NCBI GenBank assembly: GCA_036023115.1
Contig: JAYKKT010000048.1
Span: forward strand, 4,984,001 to 5,048,000
DNA: 64,000 bases
Source: Brasenia schreberi
Lineage: Eukaryota; Streptophyta; Magnoliopsida; Nymphaeales; Cabombaceae
Direction of reading: 5' to 3'
Part shown: positions 44,911 through 56,998 of the stretch, in pieces
Layout of the letters: every line of letters starts with the position of its first letter
How positions within the stretch are numbered: the first letter of the stretch is position 1
The notes under the pieces: generated by a model
Told to the model about the DNA's origin: nothing
The model's database searches: none
What the model saw: the letters and a program-made list of their open reading frames with translations, nothing else
Program-made: the position numbers and the translations under genes

Positions 44911-46051
44911 TTTGCCTATTGCGGACCTGCTAGAACCTTCCATCGAGCCCCATTTAAAGTTTGTGGACTTTGTGGAGACCTTGTCCAGCATTTACGCAAA
45001 ACTTGTGGATGCGTCGGATGAGGAAAAGTCTGATTTATATATAGAAAAATCTATTGTTGTGAAAGGCATATCAGATCCCAAATTGTTAAGGCGTAGCTTG
45101 CATGCTGCACGGCAACATGCTATAGATCCTCATAGAAAAGTTGTTCTTGCCGCTTGGTTGAAGTATGAGAGGCGGGAAGATGAACTAGATGGTGCATTGG
45201 CTATGAATTGCAGTGGAAGAATGATAGAATGCCCGAAGGCAGCTCTGGTTGAAGGCTATGATCCAGGTTGTGTATTTGATCCTTGTAACTGTAGAAAATC
45301 ACCACATAAATCCAAACGGCACTTAGATCCTTATTTGGATGGAGTGGTTGGAATGGACGGCACATATGAGGAGGAGGTTGAAGAAGATGATGAATGTTCT
45401 ACTTCTGATGCTGATGATGACGACTATGTCTTTTTCTGCATAGGGGATGAAGAAATCCGCTGCATTCGCAGAAAGATAGCAGCACTCTCCATGCCTCTAC
45501 ACACTTTGCTATATGGTTGCTTTAGGGAGTCTTCTAGAGAAATGATCAATTTTACACACAATGAAATATCTACAACTACCATGAGAGCTGTAGATAGATT
45601 CAGTAGAACAGGCAAATTAGATCATTTTACACCAGATATCATTCTCGGTCTCTTGAACTTTTCAAATAAGTTTTGTTGTGAGCATATGAAATCTGCATGC
45701 GACAAGTATCTGGCCTCTCTTGTATCTACTGTAGAAGATGCACTTATATTTGTGGAGTATGCTTTGGAAGAAAATGCATATTTGCTTGTAGCATCTTGCT
45801 TGCAGGTCTTCTTACGAGAACTTCCGAAGTCCTTGCAAAATCCGGACACAAGAGAACTCCTTTGTAGCCCGGAGGGCAGAAAAAGATTAGAAATGGTGGG
45901 TCATTCTTCTTTTGCTTTGTATTATCTCTTAAGTCAGGTTGAGGCTGCTGTTGAGGCAGGACATATTTATTCTTCAGTGGGTGCTGCAAGGGCCAAATAT
46001 AAGCGTGGTCATGTATATTCAGCATACAAGATTATGAACTCCCCTTATTTC
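44911..46051 (+). CDS. ETO1-like exon 2, open part with BTB domain
   Basis: Begins after the acceptor GGCAG at 44906-44910. The order is LPIADLLEPSIEPHLK, a helical block (DPKLLRRSLHAARQHAID, AAWLKYERRED), a Cys-rich block (MNCSGRMIECPKAALVEGYD), an acidic linker, then the BTB domain from VFFCIGDEEIRCIRRKIAAL to about CDKYLAS. After the BTB come FVEYALEENAYLLVASCLQV and FALYYLLSQV. The text then jumps straight to EAAVEAGHIYSSVGAARAKY, skipping about 60-65 residues present in Arabidopsis family members (the first TPR). A one-base gain in the C run at 46041-46044 then leads to a stop at 46052. Confidence 0.85.
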
Positions 46052-46440
46052 TGATTATAAACCAGTTGGTTGGATGTATCAGGAAAGGTCTTTGTATTGT
46101 ATTGGGAAGGAGAAAATGATGGACTTGGTTTCTGCAACCGACTTAGATCCAACTCTTTATTTCCATACAAGTACCGCGCTGTTTCTTTCCTGGAGGAGAA
46201 CAAGATTGGATCTGCCATTTCAGAAATCAATAAAATAATTGGTTTCAAGGTTTCTCCAGACTGCCTTGAATTAAGAGCCTGGTTCTGATTGCCATGGGGG
46301 ATTATGAAGGACTCAAATGAGATGCTGTGGCAATTTTGACATTGATCCAAATTATATGATGTTCTATGGGAATATACATGGTGATCGCTTTGGTAGAACT
46401 CCTCCAACCCTGTTGCTCAGCAGTGGAGCCAGCTGATTGC
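46041..46440 (+). pseudogene. Frameshift cluster at the end of ETO1-like exon 2
   Basis: Compared with the family reading, I count about seven lesions in 400 bp: an extra C at 46041-46044, a missing C at 46163, a missing C at 46285, a TGA stop at 46318-46320 (from CGA or similar), a missing G at 46343, an extra T near 46390 and a missing G near 46432. Between them the three frames in turn read correct pieces: KPVGWMYQERSLY, PYKYRAVSFLEENKIG, DPNYMMF and QQWSQ. Most lesions fall in short homopolymers. After ADCW the family sequence disappears. Confidence 0.85.
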
Positions 46441-48738
46441 TGGATTAGTTGATGAATGTATAAATTGTTGGTCTATATATACTATTTCTGCTGTTATTAT
46501 ATATTGTTCCTTTTTATTTTTGAAGTTGTATGTAGGCGTCATTTATGTGGGCCTGAATTTATATCTTTTTCTGTATCATGAATGCAACTAAAAACTTAGG
46601 GAACTCCTTTCTTCGCCATGACCTGTCTAACAAAGGCATGTTTGTGGTGTACAGACCTCCCTCTCTCTCTCTACTGTTGTGTTCTCTGATTATTATTATT
46701 ATTATTATTTGTTATTTGTTGTTATCATTATTATTATTGTTATTATTATTATTATGAAAAGAATAAAGGAGATCTTCATTGTTTGAAAGAAAACTAACAA
46801 TATTATTCCTAACTATCAAAGGGTAATATTGGTCATTTTGGAAAAAGGGCTCTGAACATAAAGATGATGTGTCTCTTGTAAATAACTAAGACAACTATTA
46901 TTGTTATTACATTATTAGTATGACATGCTTTCTATATATTATCCTTGACAACATATTTTGCATTAGTCTGTCTTCCCTTTTCACCAGCCAGGCTCTGCCT
47001 AGCCTTTAAGGGTCAAGTAATGCATCATCTACTAGGAACTTTGACTACATGATTCCAAATAGAAGGCACAGTTCACTGGTAGCATTGAGAACCTTTAGTT
47101 TCAGCTTTCTTTATGTGAAAGCATCTGCCGGAACCAATTCAGTTCCTGAATGATGACGATGGTTGACTCTCATTTGACCATTTGGTCCTCTACATCATGA
47201 TCTTTTCAGTTTCATGAATTCTGCACCTTGCATGTCGCTGTGGTACAAACTCTGGTCATATTTTAGTCTTCTATTTTTTGATGACGAGTTCCATGGTGGT
47301 GTTCAGAATGAACTCCTCCGTACATTCTAAATGGTCTTAACCTGCATCCAGGTTAGTCAGGAACTGAATTTTGTTACCATTTGAACTGAAATTTCAAATG
47401 TGTCATTACGAACATGTGTTCTTTTAAGCCAAGTTATTCAATATTGTATAAGATACATTGTATCACCAGATACTTCTGAATGGTAACAATTGCTTTAGAA
47501 GAACATGAGAATTCAACATGAAACCTTTTCCGTCATCAGCAAATAAAGGAATGCATGCTATGTCTGGTTTTCAAGAATAAACACGTTGTCCTTGGTATCT
47601 ACATTAAGTTTTATTTTGTAGTCATGAAGTTTTCTTAATCCATTAATTGAATTGAGCAGAGCAAATGTGAGCAAGGAGATGACAGGAAACATGAGAAGAG
47701 AAACCTTCAAATCATTTTCTTTACCAGCACAAAGCTTCATGTTTTATTCATAACATTGGCAGTAGTTGCATTGAACAGAACAGAATATTGATACCTCCGA
47801 TAATGTGACAGAGCAACAGAGAACACGTTATCTGTTGGTTTTGCTTGTCATAGTGTGATCTGGGAACTGACTATGGGAACTGACTATCTTTATGGGCCTT
47901 GTGCATCTACTTTGTGGTTGGCATACTAATGCATTGAGGTGATTCTCTTTGGATATTGGGTTCCTGAACATTTTGATGCCCTGGAGACTCTTGTCAGAAT
48001 TCAGGGTCTAATTTTAAACTTCGGGTAGGTTTTACATGGTATCCTATTGAAGAATTCAACATATGATGGTTTCTTTGCTGGACTGAATTGATTCTGTTGG
48101 TTTCTTGTGGATACATCATGTTTTTGTTCTGTATCTCAATGATTTCAGAGCCAAGCACCCAAAGATTTGCAACCGATGTGGTCTGAACCACTTGGTTCAT
48201 CAGGTAGGTTGCGTTAGTGGGAATATGAAGTGCTACCATAAAACCTTTTGGAGCATAACTATCCAATGAAAGGGCCGAGACTGAGAATTAGGTGATTACC
48301 TAGATACCTGAATGTATTTCATGAGGTTCTCATGAAGTTGTATAGAGTGACTATGGCCCGATTATTAGCTGTTCATATGTTGAGACTAAAAAGACCTTGT
48401 TTTCATATCTGCGTTAAGATAGATAATGCTATCGAGAAGCTAGTGTCTTGGTATTTCGAGACAGCACATGCCATAAAATTTAAAGGACTAGAAAATTGGA
48501 GAAACCTTAAAAAGCTAGTTACTTGTTCTCTGAAGCGTGAATTCAGTACGTGAATTCAGTACGAAACATCATCATGATTATTCGATTTTTCACTTTCACA
48601 AAAATGATTAGCCATTCCTATTTATTTCCAGACTATGCAGTTTCTCATTACTTGTGTAAATTCCTGTAGAAAATTTGTGGTGCTGCTTATCTTTAACTTT
48701 GAATTTTCATCTTTGGATAATGTTTCTTTTCCACTTAG
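46441..48738 (+). other. Intron 2 of the ETO1-like gene plus lost exon end
   Basis: 2.3 kb ending in the acceptor CCACTTAG. The last 40 or so codons of exon 2 in the family (ending in an R-F-R-Q-S-L-L-L-L-R block) should lie at its start but are not found here on either strand. It contains a TTA-rich microsatellite at about 46693-46755. Open frames within have no recognised content. Confidence 0.6.
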
Positions 48739-49030
48739 GTTAAATTGTCAGAAGGCAGCAATGCGTAGCTTGCGCTTGGCTCGTAACAGTTCAAACTTTG
48801 ATCATGAACGGCTTGTTTATGAAGGCTGGATTTTGTACGACACTGGCTATCGCGAAGAGGCATTGGCTAAAGCAGAGGAGTCCATCTCTCTGCAGAGATC
48901 CTTTGAAGCCTTTTTTCTCAAGGCATATGCTTTGGCAGACACAAATTTAGATCCATCATCATCATCCACTGTCATCCAGCTTCTTGAGGAGGCTCTCAAA
49001 TGCCCGTCTGATGGTCTCCGTAAAGGACAA
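48739..49030 (+). CDS. ETO1-like exon 3 (TPR)
   Basis: Reads LNCQKAAMRSLRLARN, ERLVYEGWILYDTGYREEAL, AEESISLQRSFEAFFLKAYA and EEALKCPSDGLRKGQ with no lesion. Donor GTTAGT follows at 49031. It encodes TPR helices of the C-terminal array that binds the substrate's tail. Confidence 0.9.
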
Positions 49031-49124
49031 GTTAGTACAAACCACAGGACTTTGTGTAGGAAATTGGGCTGTTTGTCCAATAGCTCACTTATCCTGATTT
49101 CTCTAACAATTGTTGTTTCTTCAG

Positions 49125-49434
49125 GCCTTAAACAACCTTGGAAGTGTCTATGTGGATTGTGGTAATTTGGATCTTGCTGAAAATTGCTACATAAATGCTC
49201 TTAATATCAGGCATACAAGAGCACATCAAGGTCTTGCACGTGTATATCATCTTAAAACTGAAAGAAAAGCAGCCTATGATGAGATGACAAAGCTCATTGA
49301 GAAGGCAAGAAACAATGCATCAGCGTATGAAAAACGTTCAGAGTATTGTGATCGAGATTCAGCAAAGAGTGATTTAAGTATGGCCACACAGCTAGACCCA
49401 TTGAGGACATATCCCTACAGATACAGAGCTGCAG
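49125..49434 (+). CDS. ETO1-like exon 4 (TPR)
   Basis: Acceptor TTCAG at 49120-49124, then ALNNLGSVYVDCGNLDLAEN, HTRAHQGLARVYHL, AAYDEMTKLIEKARNNASAY, KRSEYCDRDSAKSDLSMATQ and LDPLRTYPYRYRAA; donor GTAAGC at 49435. No lesion. Spelling is very close to the Arabidopsis family members. Confidence 0.92.
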
Positions 49435-49918
49435 GTAAGCTCATTCACCTGCAACCGGGAGGATTTGTTTTTTCCTCAAATTTCTTTTGTCGAGCACTGG
49501 TGTTTGAATCACCTCAAGTTTAAAAGTTACCAAATAGTGTTGATTATGATAGTTATTCATTGTAAATAATTAGGCCTTATGAAAGATGTAATAATTGTTT
49601 ACTGGTCGTGAAAAGATCTTGTGTATATCTGATGGCTTGACTTCCAAGTTTTTGAAGTTCTGGGTTAAGGAACCTTTTTTGTTCATCGGGTGGGTGAAGG
49701 AACTTACTCTACGGTATATATTCCAATTACGGAATGGCTTTTATCTTCATAGCTAGTCACTAGTAGAGAATAATACATCATTTCTGACAGGAATTATTTG
49801 AGGGCATCTTCTGTATGGGTCTCCTTGGCTGCAGAACAAATCTCCAATTACCTTTTTCAGTGTTTGCTATTACATTGAATTCATATGGAGTACTGACTTT
49901 ATTCTCTTTTGTTTTCAG

Positions 49919-50136
49919 TTTTAATGGATGACCATAAGGAATTGGAAGCCATTGCGGAACTTTCCAGGGCAATTGCATTTAAACCTGACTTACAGTTGCT
50001 CCACCTCCGAGCAGCCTTCCATGAATCGATGGGCGACATTGATTCAGTGTCACGTGATTGTCGTGCCGCTTTATGTCTGGACCCTAATCATTCTGACACA
50101 ATTGATCTGTACAATAAAGTCCGTCTCCGAAAGTGA
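49919..50136 (+). CDS. ETO1-like exon 5 (TPR, C-terminus)
   Basis: Acceptor TTTTCAG at 49912-49918, then VLMDDHKELEAIAELSRAIA, FKPDLQLLHLRAAFHESMGD and AALCLDPNHSDTIDLYNKVR, with the stop at 50134-50136. The length and ending fit the family. Confidence 0.92.
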
Positions 50137-50563
50137 AGAACCCCTTATATGTTCTTGGAAATTCACTATGGGTAATTCAGTTCAGCTTGCTTTGTGCCCA
50201 ACATTGCAGAACTGAGGTGTGACTTTGTAGGTAGTGCCGTGCTGTTTCACCTAAGAATCTGTTTGATTAATCCAGGGATAGTGCTGTTGTTAGCTCCCTG
50301 ATGAAGCACTCAGTGTAAAATGCTCAAGGATGTTGGTCGTGTTGGCCGGTTCAATCACCAACAAGGTGGTCGATGACAATCTTGACGATGATTGTAGAAA
50401 TGGTGGAAAGAATGATGGACGATGTTTGTGGTACAATGAGCTGCCCTGTATATTTTTCCCTCCCATATGTTTATTCTGTCATTGTTGCCGATTTTCGGTG
50501 AGATGATTCAGAAATACATTCCACAATTATTTAACCAATGTATGATGACCTCTCATGTTACCG

Positions 50564-50594
<31 letters not shown>

Positions 50595-51089
50595 CAAACA
50601 AATCACATTTTCTCTGGGTATTTGAAGGTGTCTTTGGAATGGACTGAACTTGAAGACGGTTCAAGTTTTCTTACTCAAATTTCTCATATGTAGATCACTT
50701 TCATGACGTGGCTCACGATCTCAAGGCATGATATTAAAAAAAATCATATTTAGATAATTTTCACTAAAATCTAAATAAATCACATACCAGCTTTATACGA
50801 TTTAGAATATGAACAAGAACACACCAATTTACATTAATTACAAGAGTACTATCTTTCTAGAAACATTTAGTGTTCTATCCATCTAAGCATCTCTTGCACT
50901 GCAATTCGATCTCAAGAATTCAGTTGCAACTTTCAGTTGTTACCACGTACTATGTGGATACGGTGCTTCTTAATAAGGTCACTCGAAGAGTCTACATTTT
51001 CATTTTGTTACCATGGGAGACTGAAGACTAATACACTTGTGCGCACACATGCACACCTAGGGAATCAAACTCACCATATGAATGAGTAT
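50137..51089. other. 3' flank of the ETO1-like gene
   Basis: Contains the likely 3' untranslated region and a (TG)n tract at about 50571-50593. No further gene seen. Confidence 0.5.
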
Positions 51090-51885
51090 AGTTGAGAAGA
51101 GATAATAAAAAGATGATATATGGATGGAGGAAGAGGATGTTGGACTTGATAATAGTGGTGGTGATAATAACATCCCTTCTCATGCTAAGACTGAGGTTGA
51201 TAGTAGTATTTTTTTATCAATTAAGGAAAAAAATGTTGTTGAAGAGGTTGGTAGAAGAGGAAAGAGTAGAGGAAGATCTCATTTGCGCATACAATTATTT
51301 TTTCCTCCTATTATTATACCTAGTGTTGAATTTGGAATTCGTGCTGCTATAACTTCAAAGCAATTGTATAAGTAGATAAACCTTGCAATGAAGAGATGGT
51401 TTTATGATGCATGTATTGTCTTTAATACAACAAATTTCTTTCATTTTTAAAAAACGGTAGATGCTATTGCTAACATTAGTCTAGGGTATAAGATTTCCTT
51501 TTATAATGAGTTGAGAGGAAGTTCTTCAAGTTCAAGACTATTGTTTGACTTTAAGGGAGTGAACTTTTTAGTTTTAATTTTTACTTATTATTTTTGAAGA
51601 TAATTAAAAAAGTTAAATTTAAGTAGGTATGATAATTAATTTGATCTAATAACTCTTGATAATTTTGATATCTTAGAGGAGTACATTATGAAAGATAATA
51701 AAACAAATACATTTTTAATTGAAGAAGACATTCAATGGATCAATTTGAAAGGAGCACAACAATATCAGCAAGGTAATGATGATATTGACTTTGCTATTGA
51801 AGATAGTGATGATCTTGAATAAAGAGGAGAAGCAAATGAAGATTATTTAGTTGATGATCCTGATTACAATATGTGATTCTTTTTT
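51090..51885 (+). pseudogene. hAT-type transposase remnant (DUF659 region)
   Basis: The clearest block is at about 51380-51530: INLAMKRWFYDACIVFNTTN, then VDAIANISLGYKISFYNELR. It follows the DUF659 pattern of plant hAT-derived transposases (I-A-R-W-F-Y-D-A-x-I-x-F-N-x-x-x ... M-x-x-A-I-x-x-x-G-x-G-Y-K-x-P-x-x-x-x-L-R). An acidic tail (DDIDFAIEDSDDLE, VDDPDYNM) near 51780-51875 is typical of the C-terminus; the dimerisation region between them is gone. Stops are present. Confidence 0.65.
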
Positions 51886-52329
51886 TCTAATTATGAAAGT
51901 CATAATTTTTCTACTTGTTTAATCATAAAGTTGTATTGCTTAAGTGCTTATATTTTGAATTGAATTAATGGTCAATGATGAACGTTTACCTAATTTTCCA
52001 ATTATAGAAATTATTTAGAATTGTCTTGATTTTTTAAAACTATTTTTAAAAATTTTATGATACGATAAACCTATCTTATGGAGAAAAATGATATACGATA
52101 CGGTACAAATAACATTGATTGAAACTATTGATGTACATCACTTTATAGTATATTAAAGATAACAAATACCTTTTCATCACCTATGGGGCCAATAAGCTTG
52201 CATGCATGTACCAACTTATAAAGTCACATATTTGAATCATCAACATAAGTATCTCTATTGAGATCGTCCTTTTGTACTTGATGTATAAGCTCAAAGTGGA
52301 GAGCTTCTCACTCATTTTGTCATGTTGTG
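51886..52329. other. AT-rich spacer
   Basis: Nothing recognised on either strand. Confidence 0.45.
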
Positions 52330-52957
52330 GCCTCCTAAGCTTTCCACTAACCTACATGATGGTAGGTATGATGAGTATTTGAACCTCGTGTAGGATCCTC
52401 GCCAGAGTCCTTAGGTCAGATGTGCAACAGAGAGTGGGAGGGTTGAAGGAAGACCCACGCAATAAAGCAGAAGAAGAAAGGAGAGAGAGATGGGTTACGG
52501 TTGCCCTCAGAAAGATTTCTAGGAAAGATCTTCTCTCATTTTTTGTTTTGTCTTTCACTTTATTCACTATTGTATTTATAATGGAAAAACTTTCATTAAA
52601 ATAGGCTTCGTCTTCTCGGTCTTACCTTTCTGGGCTTTCCATTACAAGCCTTTATTCTTATCCGTAAGAAAGTGTAATGTATGTGTTTTAACTTTTTTCA
52701 TTTTAAAACAGATAACGCATCAATGAAATCCAGAAAGATGGCATGTCTTCTCATATTCCATGGATTTGTTGCTGAAAATGGCCAAATCCTACGTTACATC
52801 TCACACTTGCCATTTGAGCTAAACTTTATGACACTATTTCTTACCTCTCATTTTTTTGTGAGTTTTCCTAAGTTGTGCCTACTATGATTGCAAGTGTAAT
52901 TGCAAGCAATACATGTTGTGTGGTTTTTGTATACAACACGTTGTTTCCTACACAACA
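52330..52957 (-). repeat. Copia 3' LTR, second copy (left border approximate)
   Basis: Lies just after the minus-strand RNase H, as a 3' LTR should, and shares ordered blocks with 33357-33830. The minus strand starts TGTTGTGTAGG at 52957. It includes the reverse complement of a TATA-like ATAAATACAAT at about 52563-52573. The low-coordinate end was not pinned down. Confidence 0.55.
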
Positions 52958-52989
52958 ATTATCATCGTGTAATTTAATACACTTTAAAT

Positions 52990-54398
52990 AAATCTCAAAC
53001 TAATGTTTACAACATGCTTTGAGAAAAGATCCTCTGTTATGCCTTTAGTGAAGGGGTCAACCAACATATCATTAGTTGGTAGATATGATATATATCTCAT
53101 TTCTCTTAACCATATCATGAATATAGTGGTACTTAACTATTATATGCTTGATTCGGGAACTATCAACTTCACTCTTAATCAGAGTAATTGCTACATTGTT
53201 GTCACAATAAATGACAATTGACTCATTGGCTATATACAACTTTAAATCACGAATAAAATAACTTATCAAAACTGCACTCATTGCAACCATACAACAAGCA
53301 ATATATTCAACTTCTTATGTATGAAATGCTACACATCCCTTTCCTCATAAGTCCAAAAAACATCTCCACTAAATAAAAATATTTGTCTAAAGGTTGATTT
53401 GCTATTATTTTTGCTCCCAACAAAGTCAGTATCTGAATATCCTATCACTTTTAGTTCCTGCTTGAAAATACAATTTCAAGTCTTTTGTTCCTTTAAGATA
53501 TCTTAAAATCCTTTTCACAACTAACGTTGCAAACTAGGATTACTTTGATATCTACTTACAAGACCAACAACGAAGCAGATATCAGGTGTCTTATACACAA
53601 CATACCATACACAAAGCTACCAACAACTTCTGTATAAGGAATATTAGGCTTGTTATCTTCCTAACTAAGACAATCAACCTTTCTTAATTTGATCTCTTTT
53701 GCAACGGGTGTAGTTACAGGCTTGCATTTAGCCATTTTAAATTTCTCGAAGATATAGTCTATATATGTCAAGACATAAGAGTTTAGATTCTCTATATCGA
53801 GAGATATTTATTTTCACAATATAAGATGCCTCTCCCATATCCTTCATTTCAAACATTGAGTTTAACTATAACTTAGTTTTGACAATTATCTCATTGTCTT
53901 TCTCAGTTAACAATATGTCATCTACATGTAACTATAGAATGACAAAGTGACTTCCACTATTCTAAACATACATAGTCAAGTTTATTAGCCATAAACCGAA
54001 GTTCAATAATGACATTTTGAAAAGTCAAATACCATTGACGAGGTGACTGTTTACGATCATATAGAGATTTTTTCAACCTATATACTTTATCTTCTTGTCC
54101 TTTAACAATGTATCCTTCTGGTTGCTGTATATATATGATTTCATTTAAATTTTTACTTATAAAAGCAATTTTTACATCTAACTAATGTAAATCCAAATCA
54201 TAATATACTGAAATTATCAAAATTATCCTTATGGATGCAAATTTCGTAATAGAGAAATATGTCTTAACATAATCTATTATTTTCTTTTGTGAGAATTCCT
54301 TTGCAACTAACGTCGCCTTAAACTTGTCGATAAATCCATCAACTTTATATTTTTTTCAGAATCCATTTACATCGTATGTCTTTCCATAATTTTGGAAA
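52990..54398 (-). pseudogene. Copia RNase H and reverse transcriptase, second copy
   Basis: Minus strand. RNase H at 53290-53072 reads YCDNNVAITLIKSEVDSSRI and HIIVKYHYIHDMVKRNEI, with the C-D-N motif intact. Upstream of it (53300-54398) are the reverse-complement readings of the RT, with a YVD-type block near 53900-53930 and an RT start near 54320-54390. Frequent stops. Close to the plus-strand Copia at 29500-30976. The element continues beyond the inserted solo LTR at 56999. Confidence 0.8.
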
Positions 54399-54403
54399 AT
54401 TAG

Positions 54404-56993
54404 TGTAAACACCCAAAATTTTTACCTTTTAGAAAATTGACTATTTTTGGTAGCTTTGGGTTTTTAAATAAAATGCATCAAATGAGCTCGTTTTGGTATC
54501 AAAATTTTATAGCAGCCTCAAAATGATGGAATATTTTATTCCTTTTAGAAAAATTTGAATTTGGACAAAATTTTATAAAAATAACGATTTTGCCCTCAAG
54601 AACCAATTGAAAAGATAAACAAATGAAAAAGGTAACATTGAGAATCAAACAAAAAATGTTTGCAAATTATAAATTTATGAAATTTCAAAACCTCTAATAT
54701 TCAGAAATAAATTAAATCAATCAGACCATAGAAATTTACCTTATTGAGAAGGGTCTCATTCCAAGACCTGATACCTAGGGTTAAAGTGGTTTGACACCTT
54801 ATACCTGTTGAAGTGGTTAAAGTGGTTCGATACCCCACACCCATGAGAAGGGTTAAATGGTTAAGGTGGTTATAGACTTACTCACGGAGCAAAAGTAGGT
54901 CACCCTTGCAAACAAAAACTGGGAATGAAACCCAATGCTTTTCCAAAGTAATATTTAAAGATTTCATTAAATTTGATGTTTTTAAATATAAAATGTTTTT
55001 TTTTATAAAGTGTTTGAAACCTGCCATATATAAAACTCAAACTGTATGGAGGTAAATTCTTCGAAAAGAGGAAACGACATAAAAAGGCAACGACCGAGCA
55101 CCTGCCAATTTCGGTGTTGTTGGGTAAGGTAACTTGTCATTCTTTTAGGTACAAAAAGAAGGAAGGTCGGCGTCTAGAAAGGAAAGTCGGCATTCAAGAA
55201 GAAAAGTCGACGCCGAGAACGGAGGGTCGGTATCGAGAAAGGAAAGTCGGCATCTCGAAAGGAAAGTGGGCATCATCCACGCAAGACGAAAGTGCTCGAT
55301 TTGGCAAACCACTAAGATCAATTTCAAAGGCCAACATACTTCCATGAATGAGTGAAGATGATGTGGCTCGATTTCAAATTCCATACACTCTTGCCTAATC
55401 CTAAATGAGCTCAGCGACACAAACAACATTGTGATATGGATTTGAGAAAGTCAGCCAACCTTCCAAGCCCTGGCCGAATTCAGTCACCAAGGAAGATCAG
55501 TCGACCGATTTTAGCAAGTGCAACCAACTTACCTTCAACAACACCTAGCTCGATTTGGAAGGACATGAGTAGCTTTCTCTTGCCCATTCCAGAAGCCCAT
55601 AATAAGGCAAGTTGCTTTATCAATAGCTGTAGATGATAGGCAACCTGTGGCCTATAAAAAGGGGCTTAAGAGGTCTACAAATCATCAGCCACCAATCAAG
55701 AAATCCATCGTTTGCAGCAATAGAAATTCTAGCTCGGTGGACAGTCCAACAAGAGAGAAAGAGAGGGAGAGAAAGAGAGAAAGAGAGAGAGAGAGGGAGG
55801 GAAAGAAGAGAGGAAGAGGCCGCTGCCTACCTCCGAACGTCTACTACAGAACCTCCGCCACTGGTCGCCACAGGTTGCTCTCTTTTCTTTGTTTTACAAT
55901 AAATGAAACATGCTAAAATTCAGGAATTGAATATTCTAGTGAATGTATTGATTCGAATGACATCCCTTCAATGTTTTTCTTTCTAATTCTTTTTACTCCA
56001 TGTCATGATTGAAGATCATAAACCTCTTTTTTTCAACGGATTAAAGCTGATCATTAACCTATAGGTTCGTTTAAGTCGAAACTAGAACACACACTTTTTT
56101 TGAAAATCTGAAAATTTACAGTCTGCACTATGCATATGACTGATCAAAGATTTCTCTGTAATTGTCTACTACTCCAATCAAGTCGATATTTGGCTTGTCT
56201 AAACTAGACATATACAGGACATCTGGTAAAATTTTCAGAATTTTAGGCTTTATTAAACATCATCAATTAAATCCGAAAATATTTACAAAAACTAGAACAG
56301 ATTCTGGAAAGTCAACAATTTCTGCAACATATGTATGTTATTTCTTAAATATCTCTGAGTATATTGAGCCAAATCGATTGAAAATGGTCTCTTTGGAAAG
56401 ATGACATCCATTTGCAACAAGACCAATTTCATAAAAATTGAAGGTCTGAATACCTAAATATCTCAGTTTTTATGAACCTCTGTTGTTTTGGTACAGATCT
56501 GTTTCGAGTACCTAAATGATGTTTAGTTCTAGATTTAATTATGATACTGTATAGCATTAAAATACAAAATAAAAATATTTTTTGATTCTGTACATGCATG
56601 TCTACTTTTTGCAAAATTTTCAGAATTTTTCAAAACCCAGAAGTATTTTAAAAAAATCAGAGAACAGGTCTTTGAAAACAAAACTAGTTTCTGTTTTTCA
56701 GAAGCTGAAATTTTCCAAAGTCAAGAACTAAATCACAATTTCTTTAAACCTTTATTTTTTTTCGAAATTTAACGGATTTCAAATAATTTTCCAAGCGTCT
56801 AGGCTGACCCTTGAGCATCGGTTCAAGAAGGCCTACGTCGATAAAAACTCACTTGTCCACAATAGTTTAATGAAGTCAGAAATCAAATATTTGTTAGTTT
56901 GAGTAAACTAACTGGCATGCTCGTGCACACAACATAGTCTCAAGAATTTCTTTTCAAGTCTCTATAGGTTTGAAACAAAAATTCATGTCTATA
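54404..56993 (+). mobile_element. Solo LTR, copy 2
   Basis: 2.59 kb, from TGTAAACACCC to TCTATA, with a perfect 5 bp duplication ATTAG at 54399-54403 and 56994-56998. Shared blocks with copy 1 include the start, GGTTAAAGTGGTTTGA, the TATA plus GA-rich leader (55653 and 55744-55815), GCGTCTAGGCTGACCCTTGA near 56795, and the end. It sits inside the minus-strand Copia: the Copia reading resumes on the other side with no other change. This copy gives the firmest evidence for the family's borders. Confidence 0.85.
55653..55660 (+). promoter_or_regulatory. TATA box of solo LTR copy 2
   Basis: TATAAAAA in the same relative place as TATAAATA in copy 1, followed by a GA-rich leader. Confidence 0.55.
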
Positions 56994-56998
56994 ATTAG

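Larger units (their letters stand above)
44500..50136 (+). pseudogene. ETO1/EOL-like BTB-TPR gene, five exons, broken as assembled
   Basis: ETO1 and its paralogues are BTB-TPR adaptors for a CUL3 ubiquitin ligase that marks type-2 ACC synthases for degradation, limiting ethylene production. Exons: 44500-44678, 44911-about 46433, 48739-49030, 49125-49434 and 49919-50136, joined by GT..AG introns whose phases restore the family reading (for example PYG/LPIADLLEP and RAA/VLMDD). Exon 1 begins MQHNFLTTMRSLK, the known family start; upstream ATG 44446 would add 18 residues. Exon 2 carries the BTB domain. Exons 3-5 carry intact C-terminal TPRs, ending LCLDPNHSDTIDLYNK. Exon 2 has frameshifts, a stop and two missing blocks, described separately. 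Either it is a recent pseudogene, or the assembly is faulty in about 0.5 kb. The strong conservation of exons 3-5 argues that any inactivation is recent. Confidence 0.85.

Noticed and set aside
46441..48738. The lost end of ETO1-like exon 2 hidden as an extra small exon in the intron
   Set aside because: I looked on both strands for the expected F-R-Q-S-L-L-L-L-R block and its preceding V-D-D-I-G-S-L block and did not find either.
56983..56986. CA-type right end for solo LTR copy 2
   Set aside because: Ending at TTCA would make the next 5 bp TGTCT, which does not match ATTAG on the left; ending at TCTATA gives a perfect ATTAG duplication, and the other two copies agree.
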